Part shown: positions 1 to 6,474 of the stretch, in pieces
Layout: each line of letters begins with the position of its first letter
How positions within the stretch are numbered: the first letter of the stretch is position 1
Assembly (NCBI GenBank): GCA_963805715.1
Contig: CAWDVK010000014.1
Span: 1-21,696 of the forward strand
Source: CAWDVK01 sp963805715
GTDB lineage: Bacteria > Actinomycetota > Actinomycetes > Streptosporangiales > Streptosporangiaceae
Length of the DNA: 21,696 nucleotides
Direction of reading: 5' to 3'
Notes under the pieces: generated by a model
Told to the model about the DNA's origin: nothing
The model's input: only the letters and a program-made list of their open reading frames with translations
Database searches by the model: none
Translations under genes and position numbers: made by a program

Positions 1-439
1 TCATCTCCCGTCCTCCTCGTAGGCGCCAAACCCAGGTGAGTGGTCGCCGTGTCTAGGGTCGGCGCAGCCGATCGCATGCGACGGCCCGGAGGGCCGCCCT
101 AGACGCGGTGGCCGCGAGCTGGACAATCGAAAGCGAGGAAGACGGACACCCCTGCCTGCTGACGATGGGCTCCTGATCGGTGCTGCTGTCGATTCGGGAC
201 GGCGCGGGCGCGCCGGGCGGGCCTCCCAAGGCAGAGCCCGGCGCGGGGAGCGCCGGACGCTGCTACGCCCGCGACGCGCGGGTGACCCGCAACACCCGCT
301 GGTCCCAGATCGTGACCATCGACATCATCCGCCGCGACACCCTCGCCGCCAGCCAATCCGTCCCATCCCCGCTGCCGGGGCTGCGAGCAACGCATCACGC
401 CAGGGCAATTGACCCGGCACAGCCGGACGGGGAAGCAGC
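1..439. other. Leader region without a convincing gene
   Basis: No reading frame here resembles a protein family I know. The open frames on both strands have compositionally biased Arg/Pro/Gly/Ala translations typical of shadows in high-G+C DNA. One short frame ending in the downstream gene has a CxxC pair (codons near 373-384), but an in-frame stop at 313 and the absence of a ribosome binding site argue against a gene. The main content is the folded block at 51-116, listed separately. Confidence 0.5.
51..104 (+). repeat. 54-nt cloverleaf of abutting palindromes
   Basis: Every base can be paired or placed in a tiny loop. An outer stem GTCTAGGG (51-58) pairs with CCCTAGAC (97-104). It encloses three directly adjoining hairpins: TCGGC-GCA-GCCGA (59-71), the perfect palindrome TCGCATGCGA (72-81), and CGGCCC-GGA-GGGCCG (82-96). 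No unpaired base remains between the stems. The two triloops are GCA and GGA, of the GNA class known to make very stable DNA mini-hairpins; the other strand would have TGC and TCC loops. A further small hairpin, GCGG-TGG-CCGC, adjoins at 105-115. Seen: the pairing. Inferred: a single-stranded-DNA element such as a replication or transfer origin, given the conjugation genes that follow. Confidence 0.7.
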
Positions 440-667
440 ATGAACCCCGATCCGCTCCTGGCCGCGATCCGGGATGCCGGCCACCGCCGCGAGCAAGCCG
501 ACCGGGAACTGAGACTCCTCATCGCCTACGCCCGCGAGGGCGTAACCCCTCGCCCTTACTGGCTGGCCGACCTGGCCGAAGCCGCAGGCATGTCCATCTC
601 AGGCGTCCGCATCGCCTACACCACCGCCGACACCGAGTACATCAACGCCCGGCTCGCACACCACTGA
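440..667 (+). CDS. Small HTH-like protein of an integrative element (75 aa)
   Basis: A 75-residue protein starting at ATG 440, preceded by GGGGAAG about four bases upstream. The N-terminal half (about residues 5-35) is a charged, probably helical segment rich in Arg and Glu (RREQADRELRLLIAYARE). The second half (about 40-60) reads like a helix-turn-helix: LADLAEAAGMSISGVRIAY, with the turn at GMS and a recognition helix after it. Small proteins of this look are common beside FtsK/TraB and replication genes of actinomycete integrative conjugative elements, so I infer a DNA-binding accessory protein. The next gene, the FtsK/TraB translocase, is co-directional 116 bases downstream, with a hairpin in between. 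Its specific target is unknown. Confidence 0.65.
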   Translation: MNPDPLLAAIRDAGHRREQADRELRLLIAYAREGVTPRPYWLADLAEAAGMSISGVRIAYTTADTEYINARLAHH

Positions 668-719
668 ACGGCTGCGAGCACAACCAGCTAGCTCACATCC
701 GAGCAATCCCACGCGGAAC

Positions 720-750
720 GGCAGGCCCCCTCACCGAATGGGGGGCTGCC
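720..750 (+). promoter_or_regulatory. Hairpin upstream of the FtsK/TraB gene
   Basis: Two 11-base arms, 720-730 (GGCAGGCCCCC) and 740-750 (GGGGGGCTGCC), pair with one mismatch around a 9-base loop. It lies between the small HTH-like gene and the ribosome binding site GGAAGGAG (768-775) of the translocase. There is no T-run, so it may be an attenuator, an mRNA-processing hairpin or a weak terminator rather than a classical intrinsic terminator. Confidence 0.5.
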
Positions 751-783
751 CGCCCGCGCCTCAACCTGGAAGGAGTCACTCCC

Positions 784-1495
784 GTGACCACCGCTACCCT
801 CCCCGCCGCTTACCGGCCGCCCCCGGCGGTGCCGGTGTTTCCGCTGTCGATCTGGCAGCGGGTGCACCTGGGCATCGACGAGAACGGCGAGATCGTCTGC
901 GTCGAACTCGGCGAGCGGAACATGCTGCTGGGCGGCGAGCCCGGCGGCGGCAAGTCCAACGCCCTCAACCTCATCACCGCCCACGGCGCGCTGTCCGGTG
1001 ACTGCAAGCTCATCCTGATCGACGGCAAGCAGGTCGAGCTCGGCCCCTGGCGGCACTGCGCCGACAAGTTCATCGGCCCCTCCATCACCGACGCCCTCGA
1101 CTGCGCCCGCTGGCTCCAGCAGATCATGAACGCCCGTTATGACGCGCTGCTCGCCGCCGGGCTGCGGAAGATCACCCCCGACTCCGGGGAGCCGGTGTAC
1201 CTGGTCGTCATCGACGAGTACGCCTACTTCTCCGCCACCGTCGGCACCAAGGCCCAGCAGGCCGAGTACTCCGCCCTCACCCGCGACCTCGTCGCCCGCG
1301 GCCGCGCAGCCGGGGTCATCGTCATCCTCGCCACCCAGCGGCCCTCCCACCAGGTCATCGACCCGTCCCTGCGGGACCTGTTCGGCTACCGGTGGGCATT
1401 CCGCTGCACCACCGACGCCAGCTCCGACACCGTCCTCGGCCATGGCTGGGCCGGGGAAGGCTACACCGCTGCCAGCATCGACCCGCTCGGCGGCC
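784..1495 (+). pseudogene. FtsK/SpoIIIE-type DNA translocase (TraB-like), C-terminally truncated
   Basis: The start is GTG 784, eight bases after GGAAGGAG. Walker A is GGEPGGGKS (about residues 50-58) and Walker B is LVVIDEYAYF (about 140-149). They are followed by the RGRAAGVIVILATQRPS segment and a VLGHGWAGEGYTAASIDP motif, as in the FtsK/TraB proteins of actinomycete integrative elements. These pump double-stranded DNA between mycelial cells. Family members normally continue with roughly 40-60 more residues (a substrate-exit strand and final helices) after the IDP segment. Here homology stops near 1490, and the frame runs on through Arg/Pro-rich nonsense into istB sequence. The core ATPase residues are intact. 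The loss of the C-terminus probably inactivates it, although the open frame does not stop until 2077-2079. Confidence 0.75.
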
Positions 1496-1657
1496 AGGGC
1501 CGAGGCCGCCGCGCTCACCGGCCGCGACGGCGGTCCCGGCGCGGCAGTCACCAGCTTCGCCGACTACGCCGCCGCCGCCCGCCCGCTGCGGCCCGCCAGC
1601 CAGCCCGGCCGCCCGGGCCAGGCCGATCACCACCACGAAAGGGGAACCACGTCATGA
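1490..1657 (+). pseudogene. IS21 transposase IstA, C-terminal remnant
   Basis: Read in the frame that ends at TGA 1655-1657, the sequence gives an Ala-rich tail including RDGGPGAAVTSFADYAAAAR and a final HERGTTS. This is compatible with the variable end of actinobacterial IstA proteins. The identification rests mainly on position, since it ends in an ATGA overlap with istB. The similarity is not strong in itself. No catalytic DDE region is present. An alternative is that the segment is simply the residual end of the FtsK gene after a frameshift. Confidence 0.45.
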
Positions 1658-2030
1658 CCACGACGACCGCGCCGGCCAGCCAGCAGGCCGCGGCCTTCCA
1701 GCGGCTGCGGAGCCACCTGGCCTACCTGCGGCTGACCGCCGCCGCCGAGGCCCTGCCTGGCGTCCTCGACGCCGCCCGCGACGAGCACCTGCCCGTTCTG
1801 GACGCCCTCGAGAAGCTGCTGGGCATCGAGGCGGACGCGACCGCGGCCCGCAAGCTCGCCTCCCGGCTGCACTTCGCCGCCCTGCCCGCGCCGTGGACGC
1901 TCGATGACTACGACTTCTCGGCCCAGCCCGGCGCTGATGAGGCCCTGATCCGGGAACTGGCCACGCTGCGGTTCGTCGGCGAGGCCGCCAACGTCGTCCT
2001 GATCGGCCCGCCCGGCGTGGGCAAGGTCGT
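1654..2030 (+). pseudogene. IS21 helper ATPase IstB, truncated after Walker A
   Basis: ATG 1654 is preceded by GAAAGGGG. The N-terminal domain (residues about 17-80: LRSHLAYLRLTAAAEALPGV, then the EADATAARKLASRLHFAALP segment) and the DDYDFSAQPG...LIRELATLRF block are classic IstB. IstB is the AAA+ regulator that loads IstA at target DNA. Walker A, GPPGVGK, ends at residue 124. Homology stops there, where the normal sequence continues with a T/S and the rest of the AAA+ core; a short foreign tail then reaches the stop at 2077-2079. About half of the usual length of roughly 250 residues is present, so no ATPase can be made. It is in the same frame as the upstream FtsK/TraB gene. Confidence 0.85.
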
Positions 2031-2337
2031 TCTTGCCGAGCCTGTCAGGGTCGTGACCTGCGGTTTTGTGGCTTGTTGATTGAGTGCCTGTTTCGGCCGG
2101 CACATTTCACGCCGTCCTGCTCCCCGCCCCTGACGCGGACCCGCCCCATGCGACCCCTGGCCCCCGGGTCGTCCTGGATGCGATGGCCTCAGCCGGTGTG
2201 CTTGGTCCGGCGTCGGGCCGCGGCGCGGCGGCGATGACCTGTCCGGCGGGCGGCTGCCCGGCTGGTCCGGTCTTGCTTATGCAGGCGTCGCTTGGTTGGC
2301 TAGCACTCGTCACCGTCAACGACAAGGGCTTTCGCCG
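2031..2337. other. Gap between the IS21 remnant and the aminotransferase
   Basis: No gene is supported. The sequence right after the istB break (2031-2100) is more T-rich than its surroundings and may be the end of another insertion element that caused the break, but no partner terminal repeat is visible in the window. A short ribosome binding site (AAGGG, 2324-2328) at the far end belongs to the next gene. Confidence 0.4.
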
Positions 2338-3669
2338 ATGAGCGTGCACTCGGAACTGCTAGCGCGGCACAGGCAGGTGCTGCCGGACTGGCTGGGGCTG
2401 TACTACGAGGAGCCGATCGAGCTGGTGGCCGGCAAGGGCTGCCGGGTCACCGACGGACAGGGCCGGGAGTACCTGGACTTCTTCGGCGGCATCTTGACCA
2501 CGATGACCGGCTACGGTGTGCCGGAGGTTGTGGAGGCGATCCGCGACCAGGCCGGCCGGATGCTGCACAGCTCAACGCTGTACCTGATCCGGCCGATGGT
2601 CGAGCTGGCCGAGCAGATCGCTGGCCTGTCCGGGATCGGCGGCGCCAAGGTGTTCTTCACCCCGTCAGGCACCGAGGCCAACGAGGCGGCGCTGCTGTTC
2701 GCCACCAGCTACCGCCGGTCAAGCCAGGTGCTGGCGCTGCGGAACTCCTACCACGGGCGCGGTTTCGCGACGATCGCGATCACCGGCAACCGCAGGTGGA
2801 GCGCATCGAGTCTGAGCCCCTTCCAGGTGTCGTACGTGGCGAACGGCGATCCCAGGAACGGGCCGCTCGCCAGGCTGCCAGCCGACCAGCTGGTCGCCGC
2901 CTGCGTCGAGGACCTGCGGCAGGTCATCGACACCACGACCGCGGGCGACGTAGCCTGCCTGATCGCCGAGCCGATCCAGGGCGTCGGCGGGTTCGTCACC
3001 CCACCCGACGGGCTCTTCGCGGCCTACCGCGAGGTGCTTGACGAGCACGGCATCTTGTTCGTCGACGACGAGGTGCAGACCGGCTGGGGACGGACCGGCG
3101 AGCACTTCTGGGGCATCCAGGCTCACGACGTCACGCCGGACCTGATGACGTTCGCCAAGGGGCTGGGCAACGGGCTGTCCATCGGCGGTGTCGTCGGCCG
3201 TGCGGAGGTGATCGACTCGTTGGCCGCCAACCACATCTCGACCTTCGGTGGCAATCCGCTGGTTTGCGCCGGCGCTCTGGCAAACTTGCGTTACCTGCTG
3301 GCTCACGACCTGCAGCGCAACGCGCGGCAGGTCGGCGCGCAGCTGCGGGCGCGGCTGGCCGGGTTGGCGGTCGGCTGTCCGCTCATCGCCGACGTGCGGG
3401 GCAAGGGCCTGATGATTGGCATCGAGCTGGTCGATCCGGCGAGCGGCAGGCCGTCGCCGGCGGCGGCGCTGCGCGTCATGGAGGAGGCAAGGAGCCGCGG
3501 GCTGCTCATCGGGCGCGGCGGGCTGCAGGGCAACGTGCTCCGGGTGGCCCCGCCGTTGTCGCTGAGCAGGCAGGAAGCCGACGAGGGTGCCGCCGCGCTG
3601 GCCGCGGCGATCGAGGCGACGCAGGCAGCGGTCACCGCAGCCGCAGCGCCGCAGCAGGCCGGAAGCTGA
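2338..3669 (+). CDS. Class III PLP-dependent aminotransferase
   Basis: An intact 443-residue protein. I choose ATG 2338 (MSVHSELLARHRQ) because AAGGG lies nine bases upstream and family homology starts there; the longer frame adds unrelated residues. Class III features are in order: DFFGGILTTMTGYGVPEV near residue 50; SGTEANEAAL (110-119) for phosphate binding; NSYHGR (136-141); AEPIQGVGGF (210-219); DDEVQTGWGRTG (243-254) with the PLP-ring aspartate D244; and the Schiff-base lysine K274 in TFAKGLGNG. The C-terminal small domain ends in an Ala-rich helix. It resembles the alanine-glyoxylate/4-aminobutyrate/ornithine aminotransferase group. The amino donor and acceptor cannot be set from sequence alone. 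It is cytosolic and stands alone, with debris on both sides and no pathway partner next to it. Confidence 0.92.
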   Translation: MSVHSELLARHRQVLPDWLGLYYEEPIELVAGKGCRVTDGQGREYLDFFGGILTTMTGYGVPEVVEAIRDQAGRMLHSSTLYLIRPMVELAEQIAGLSGIGGAKVFFTPSGTEANEAALLFATSYRRSSQVLALRNSYHGRGFATIAITGNRRWSASSLSPFQVSYVANGDPRNGPLARLPADQLVAACVEDLRQVIDTTTAGDVACLIAEPIQGVGGFVTPPDGLFAAYREVLDEHGILFVDDEVQTGWGRTGEHFWGIQAHDVTPDLMTFAKGLGNGLSIGGVVGRAEVIDSLAANHISTFGGNPLVCAGALANLRYLLAHDLQRNARQVGAQLRARLAGLAVGCPLIADVRGKGLMIGIELVDPASGRPSPAAALRVMEEARSRGLLIGRGGLQGNVLRVAPPLSLSRQEADEGAAALAAAIEATQAAVTAAAAPQQAGS

Positions 3670-3779
3670 CTCACAGCTCAGCCGAGTGACCAAGCGCGTG
3701 CTCTCATCGACCGGCTCAAGGACGAACGCCCAAGACATCGAGTCGGCACCATTCGCCGAGCACGAGTGCCCGCTCCGGC

Positions 3780-4025
3780 TCGACAGCGCCCGCCATGCGG
3801 GTCGACCCGCTTCCGGGTCCCGGCAAGCTCGCCACCATCACCCGGTCCGATGGTTCAAAGCAGGAGACCTACAACGGTCACCCCCTGTGCACCTTCTCGG
3901 GCGACAGCGGTCCCGGCAAGACCGGCGGCAACGGCATCAGCGGCTTCGGCGGGACGTGGCCCGCGGTGACCACCTCCGGCGCAGTGGCGCCAGCTTCGAG
4001 CCCGTCGAGCAGCGGAGGCGGCTAA
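3780..4025 (+). pseudogene. Fragment of a COG4315-type lipoprotein (repeat domain only)
   Basis: The frame from about 3780 (first ATG 3795) to TAA/TAG-type stop at 4023-4025 encodes GKLATITRSDGSKQETYNGH followed by PLCTFSGDSGPGKTGG and GISGFGGTWPAVTTSGA. This is the final repeat of the secreted actinobacterial lipoprotein family with the Yx(F/W/Y)xxD motif. Those proteins are about 150-200 residues long, with a lipobox signal peptide and two to four repeats. Here only one repeat is left. There is no signal peptide, the usual aromatic after PL is a cysteine, and no ribosome binding site precedes the ATG. It is most likely a 5'-deleted relic. The function of the family is unknown. Confidence 0.65.
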
Positions 4026-4163
4026 GGCTACTGACAGCCGCCGGCGATTGCCGCGATCCCGCGCCGGCCAGGTCGCTCGGTGCGAGGCAACCCTGCGCCG
4101 AGGTCTTGCCAACGTTACAAACGCATGCGCAAGCTTGGTCACGTCGAGTGCTCAGGGGGAGCC

Positions 4164-4388
4164 ATGCGCAAACACAACCCGTCGAGCGCAACCGCGCAGT
4201 CCGCCATCCCTGATCTCACACTCAAGGACACCTGCGATCAGTGCGGCGCAGCCGCGTGCGTGCGCGTGGCCGTGACTGACGCACAGCACCTTGACTTCTG
4301 TGGCCACCATTACGCCGAGCACGCGATGACGCTGTTGGCGGCAGGATATCGAGTGCTGGATCGGCGCGGCTTGGCCCGCCGCGTTTGA
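4164..4388 (+). CDS. DUF7455-like small zinc-binding protein (74 aa)
   Basis: ATG 4164 follows AGGGGGA by three bases. The protein has a short polar N-terminus, then TCDQCGAAACVRVAV and LDFCGHHYAEHAMTLLAAGY. Cys24, Cys27, Cys46 and His49 form a CxxC...CxxH set expected to bind one zinc. Actinobacteria carry many proteins of this build (DUF7455), often about 60-80 residues, with no established role. Length and motif spacing look complete. The gene is isolated, with debris on both sides. A longer frame starting upstream at 4080 exists, but the strong ribosome binding site and family alignment favour the start given here. Confidence 0.75.
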   Translation: MRKHNPSSATAQSAIPDLTLKDTCDQCGAAACVRVAVTDAQHLDFCGHHYAEHAMTLLAAGYRVLDRRGLARRV

Positions 4389-4519
4389 ATATGTGGAGGC
4401 CCGGAACGCAAACCACCTACGCGACTACCTGATAAACCGTTAGGCGTCAAAGACTGCGCCGAGGCACTCGATAGGCACTCCTGGCCGTGCCTCGCAGCAG
4501 CCACCAGGCGGACGGCTCT

Positions 4520-4702
4520 CCGGTCTTTCAACCCCTTGTGGCCGGGGAGGCACATCATCTCGGCCGCCATGTACGCGCCGACGCTGTGGGCAGACCGCGC
4601 CTCGCTCCATGCCTTCTCCACCTCGGGCGGCAGGAACCTCAGCACCCGGCCCGGGCGCTGGCCCGGGTAGATCACGTTCGAGTTCTGGCCGCGGACGCTG
4701 CC
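4520..4702 (-). pseudogene. DUF4145 domain remnant
   Basis: On the minus strand an open segment gives GSVRGQNSNVIYPGQ and then LRFLPPEVEKAWSEARSAHS followed by VGAYMAAEMMC. The pattern (Y-P, then LPPEV..A..EA....GAY.AA..M) matches the start of DUF4145. That domain is found alone or fused to restriction and defence proteins and has unknown biochemical function. The usual continuation (an Arg followed by a long helical region) is absent, and the frame becomes unrelated after about 4540. An in-frame stop lies just upstream, near 4703. This is a short relic, and the assignment rests on one motif block. Confidence 0.45.
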
Positions 4703-4789
4703 CTCTCAGCGGCAGCGTACCCACGCCCGGGGATCACCCATGACCGTAATGGCGGTTGAATAGTCCTGAGAAGGTTGGGTGGGTGTCAC

Positions 4790-5023
4790 GTGATCGCTGC
4801 GTACATTCTGATCCAGGCCAAAGCCGGCAAGGCGGCCGTCGTGGCTGCGGCGCTCCGGGCTTGCCGGGCGGGGCGGAGACGGCCAGCGTGGCCGGGCCCT
4901 GCAACGTCATTGCGCGGGCACAGGCGCGGGACATCGACGAGCTGGGCAAGCTGGCAGCCCGCCGGGTCCAGGTCATCGGCGGCGGTGACGCGGACGATGA
5001 GCTGCTCGGTGGTGCACCTGTAG
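4790..5023 (+). pseudogene. AsnC/Lrp stand-alone ligand-binding domain with two compensating indels
   Basis: The start GTG 4790 gives VIAAYILIQAKAGKAAVVAA, the first strand and helix of the Lrp/AsnC ligand-binding (RAM) domain. Near 4860 the reading shifts by a one-base deletion to a frame coding LPGGAETASVAGPCNVIARA and then DIDELGKLAARRVQVIGG. Near 4985 one extra G in a GGC run restores the first frame for VTRTMSCSVVHL and the TAG stop at 5021-5023. Stitched together, this is a complete roughly 77-residue single-domain protein of the type abundant in actinobacteria. They sense amino acids or metabolites and lack the DNA-binding part. As written it would give a scrambled product, but the paired indels make a sequencing artefact a serious possibility. 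Confidence 0.75.
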
Positions 5024-5036
5024 GAGACCGATCGCT

Positions 5037-5210
5037 GTGGACCACCTCACCACTATCCACGAGGTAGGTGAGGGTGGCGTCCAGGCGGTCTGCTCATGCG
5101 GATGGCGCAGTCCGGTGTTCGGCGCGGACAAGACGGCCGGCACGATGGACCCGCTGCAGCGCGCGGCCGACGCTGGCGATCTGCACGAGTGGGAGATGTC
5201 TCTGCCATAG
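5037..5210 (+). CDS. 57-aa protein with a CxCGW motif
   Basis: A short gene with a good ribosome binding site (AGGAG, 5022-5026, overlapping the TAG stop of the Lrp-type gene) and GTG start 5037. The product reads MDHLTTIHEVGEGGVQAVCS, then CGWRSPVFGADKTAG, ending HEWEMSLP. Cys19 and Cys21 sit before a conserved-looking GW pair. Small actinobacterial proteins with an H...CxCGW...H pattern are common, and may bind metal. Coupling to the upstream gene by overlap of the stop codon and Shine-Dalgarno sequence suggests a two-gene transcript. Function is unknown. Confidence 0.6.
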   Translation: MDHLTTIHEVGEGGVQAVCSCGWRSPVFGADKTAGTMDPLQRAADAGDLHEWEMSLP

Positions 5211-5319
5211 GCGGCGCCGCGTGCCGGGCGCAACGTCCGAGGCCTTCTGGACGCGGTGGCTCAGGGGACAGCGCTGATGGTTCCACATCCTTGACGTGGG
5301 TAGCTCATTGATCGGCTCA

Positions 5320-5334
5320 CGGGCCGCTGGCCCG
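5320..5334. terminator. Hairpin between converging genes
   Basis: CGGGCC (5320-5325) and GGCCCG (5329-5334) form a perfect six-pair stem with a GCT loop. It sits between the end of the small plus-strand gene (5210) and the end of the minus-strand oxidoreductase relic (5376), where a bidirectional terminator would be expected. There is no T-run. Confidence 0.35.
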
Positions 5335-5375
5335 GCAGCAGGCCGGTCTATGGATGCAGGCGGCCGGCAGCCGCC

Positions 5376-5742
5376 TTAGCCGTACTCCTCGAAGTCCTTC
5401 TGCCACCAGCGAGCCGATGCCGAGGACAAGCCGCCCCCCGCTGATGTGATCGACCGTGCGAGCCATGTTGGCCAGCAGGTCAGGGTTGCTGTAACCGTTG
5501 CACGTGACCAGCGCGCCGATCTCGACCCGGGACGTCGATTCAGCCCGCGCGCCGAGCGTGGTCCAGCATCCGAAGTTCCTGCCCTCACGGTCACCCGACA
5601 ACGGGCAGAAGTGATCGTAGTTGAACACGATGTCCACGCCGATGTTCTCCGCCTCGCCGGCGGCGCGCCGGACCGCGCCGTAACCGGCGTGCTGGGGCTG
5701 AAGATGCACCGCGATCCGCAGCGGTCTGCTCCCACTGGTCAT
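5376..5742 (-). pseudogene. Luciferase-like (F420-type) oxidoreductase, N-terminal third only
   Basis: ATG 5742 (MTSGSRPLRIAVHLQPQHAG) is preceded by GGGGGAC. The product follows the TIM-barrel start of LLM-class flavin/F420 oxidoreductases: a GVDIVFNYDHFCPL strand-loop, FGCWTTLGARAESTSRVEIG, then LVTCNGYSNPDLLANMARTV and DHISGGRLVLGIGS. After GIGS a one-base shift moves to another frame that still codes WWQKDFEEYG, as family members do, and then hits a stop at 5376-5378. Only about 120 of roughly 290 residues remain, so both a frameshift and a 3' deletion have occurred. The enzymes transfer hydride using F420H2 or FMN; this copy cannot be active. Confidence 0.8.
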
Positions 5743-6102
5743 AAACCCGTCCCCCGCTGCTCGTGCCACCAGGCGCGATCACCACGCCCGGCGATAGGGC
5801 GCGCCAGCACGGCCGGCCCAGCCGCGGACTGATGATCCCAGACCAGGCACGCACACCCATGTCCAGCACCCGGCATTGTCCCCGCCGGACTCCCCCTCCT
5901 CCTCGCAAGGGCTGCGGGCACGGGGGCGCTGTCTTGCCGGCAGAAAGCAGGAGCGGCCGATCGACAGCAAAGGCTTCACCTACAGCAACAGACTGCGGGA
6001 TGCCGGGCCCAGGCCGGCGGCAGTTTGAGCGCCGGCGGGCTCGATCACGGAACGTGACGCAGAACGTTGGGACTTCCAGCGCCTGCCAGCGCCGGATCGA
6101 GG
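5743..6102. other. No gene recognised
   Basis: Short open frames on both strands have no recognisable motifs and no convincing ribosome binding sites. A plus-strand stretch near 5955-6000 looks moderately protein-like (RPIDSKGFTYSNRLRDAG) but has no start or family resemblance. Beyond the upstream ribosome binding site of the oxidoreductase relic I see nothing. Confidence 0.4.
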
Positions 6103-6166
6103 TGATACACGGGTGATCATTGCCGCTCTTCGTCTCCGCGACTGAGTAATGATCACCCGTGTATCA
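6103..6166. repeat. 19-bp perfect inverted repeat with 26-nt loop
   Basis: TGATACACGGGTGATCATT (6103-6121) is exactly reversed at 6148-6166. Each arm is itself a quasi-palindrome (TGATACAC-G-GGTGATCA), as expected of a dimeric regulator's operator. The unit can therefore be read as a long hairpin or as two head-to-head operator copies. It directly abuts the next folded block at 6167. Confidence 0.8.
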
Positions 6167-6218
6167 GGCGTTATACGGCCCGGAGGGCTCGGTGATCTTC
6201 GATCACCCGTATAACGCC
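6167..6218. repeat. 52-nt three-way-junction palindrome
   Basis: Outer arms GGCGTTATAC (6167-6176) and GTATAACGCC (6209-6218) pair over ten bases. They enclose two hairpins: GCCC-GGA-GGGC (6178-6188) and GGTGATC-TTC-GATCACC (6191-6207). The first inner hairpin has the same GGCCCGGAGGGC sequence, with the same GGA loop, as one arm of the cloverleaf at 51-104. The second carries the GATCACC core found in the neighbouring 19-bp repeat. Confidence 0.7.
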
Positions 6219-6474
6219 GAATAGGAGCGAATGAGGGCCGTACTGATGGCGTTGGCCGCCGCGCGCAGATCACCCGGTTCTGGCGGCCCTGGCTGTTCAC
6301 GTGATCCGGGGCGATCAACCCGGTAGTGTCACGAGGCCGGGGTTATGTGATCGTGGCGGGTGGGCAGCCATTGTGAACTTCTCCTTGGCGGGTGGCCAGA
6401 GGGAAGAAAAGGGTGCGGGCATCGGCGGCGGAGGACGGGTTTCCGCAGGGCGCTGAGAGTATCGCCCAGTTCGC
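6219..6474. other. No gene; further GATCACCCG copy and a short direct repeat
   Basis: One more GATCACCCG lies at 6268-6276, and GTGATC cores occur near 6299 and 6347. TGGCGGGTGG is present twice, around 6355 and 6387. The open frames are short and unlike any family. Confidence 0.4.

Larger units (their letters stand above)
1490..2030 (+). mobile_element. Internal fragment of an IS21-family element
   Basis: Tail of istA followed by the first half of istB, joined by the translational-coupling overlap ATGA (istB ATG at 1654, istA TGA at 1655-1657) that is typical of IS21-type operons. The left break lies inside the FtsK/TraB gene near 1490 and the right break just after codon 124 of istB near 2026. 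Neither terminal inverted repeat is recognisable, so this is a deletion remnant and not a complete insertion. Confidence 0.65.

Noticed and set aside
51..104. The cloverleaf as a tRNA-like gene
   Set aside because: No anticodon-loop size, no conserved T- or D-loop bases and no acceptor end; loops of three bases are too small for tRNA.
1..116. The cloverleaf as a chromosome telomere
   Set aside because: Only four small hairpins are present, and nothing shows that base 1 is a replicon end; the resemblance is limited to abutting palindromes with GNA loops.
409..783. 5' extension of the FtsK/TraB frame to 409
   Set aside because: Arg/Pro-rich translation that overlaps the 440-667 gene; the GTG at 784 has a proper ribosome binding site and family homology starts just after it.
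688..1551. Long minus-strand frame (287 codons) opposite the translocase
   Set aside because: Low-complexity Gly/Val/Asp-rich translation antisense to a gene with clear Walker motifs; a shadow frame.
5980..6318. 112-codon minus-strand frame across the repeat cluster
   Set aside because: Translation is Arg/Ser/Pro-rich and covers palindromes that constrain the bases for other reasons; no ribosome binding site.
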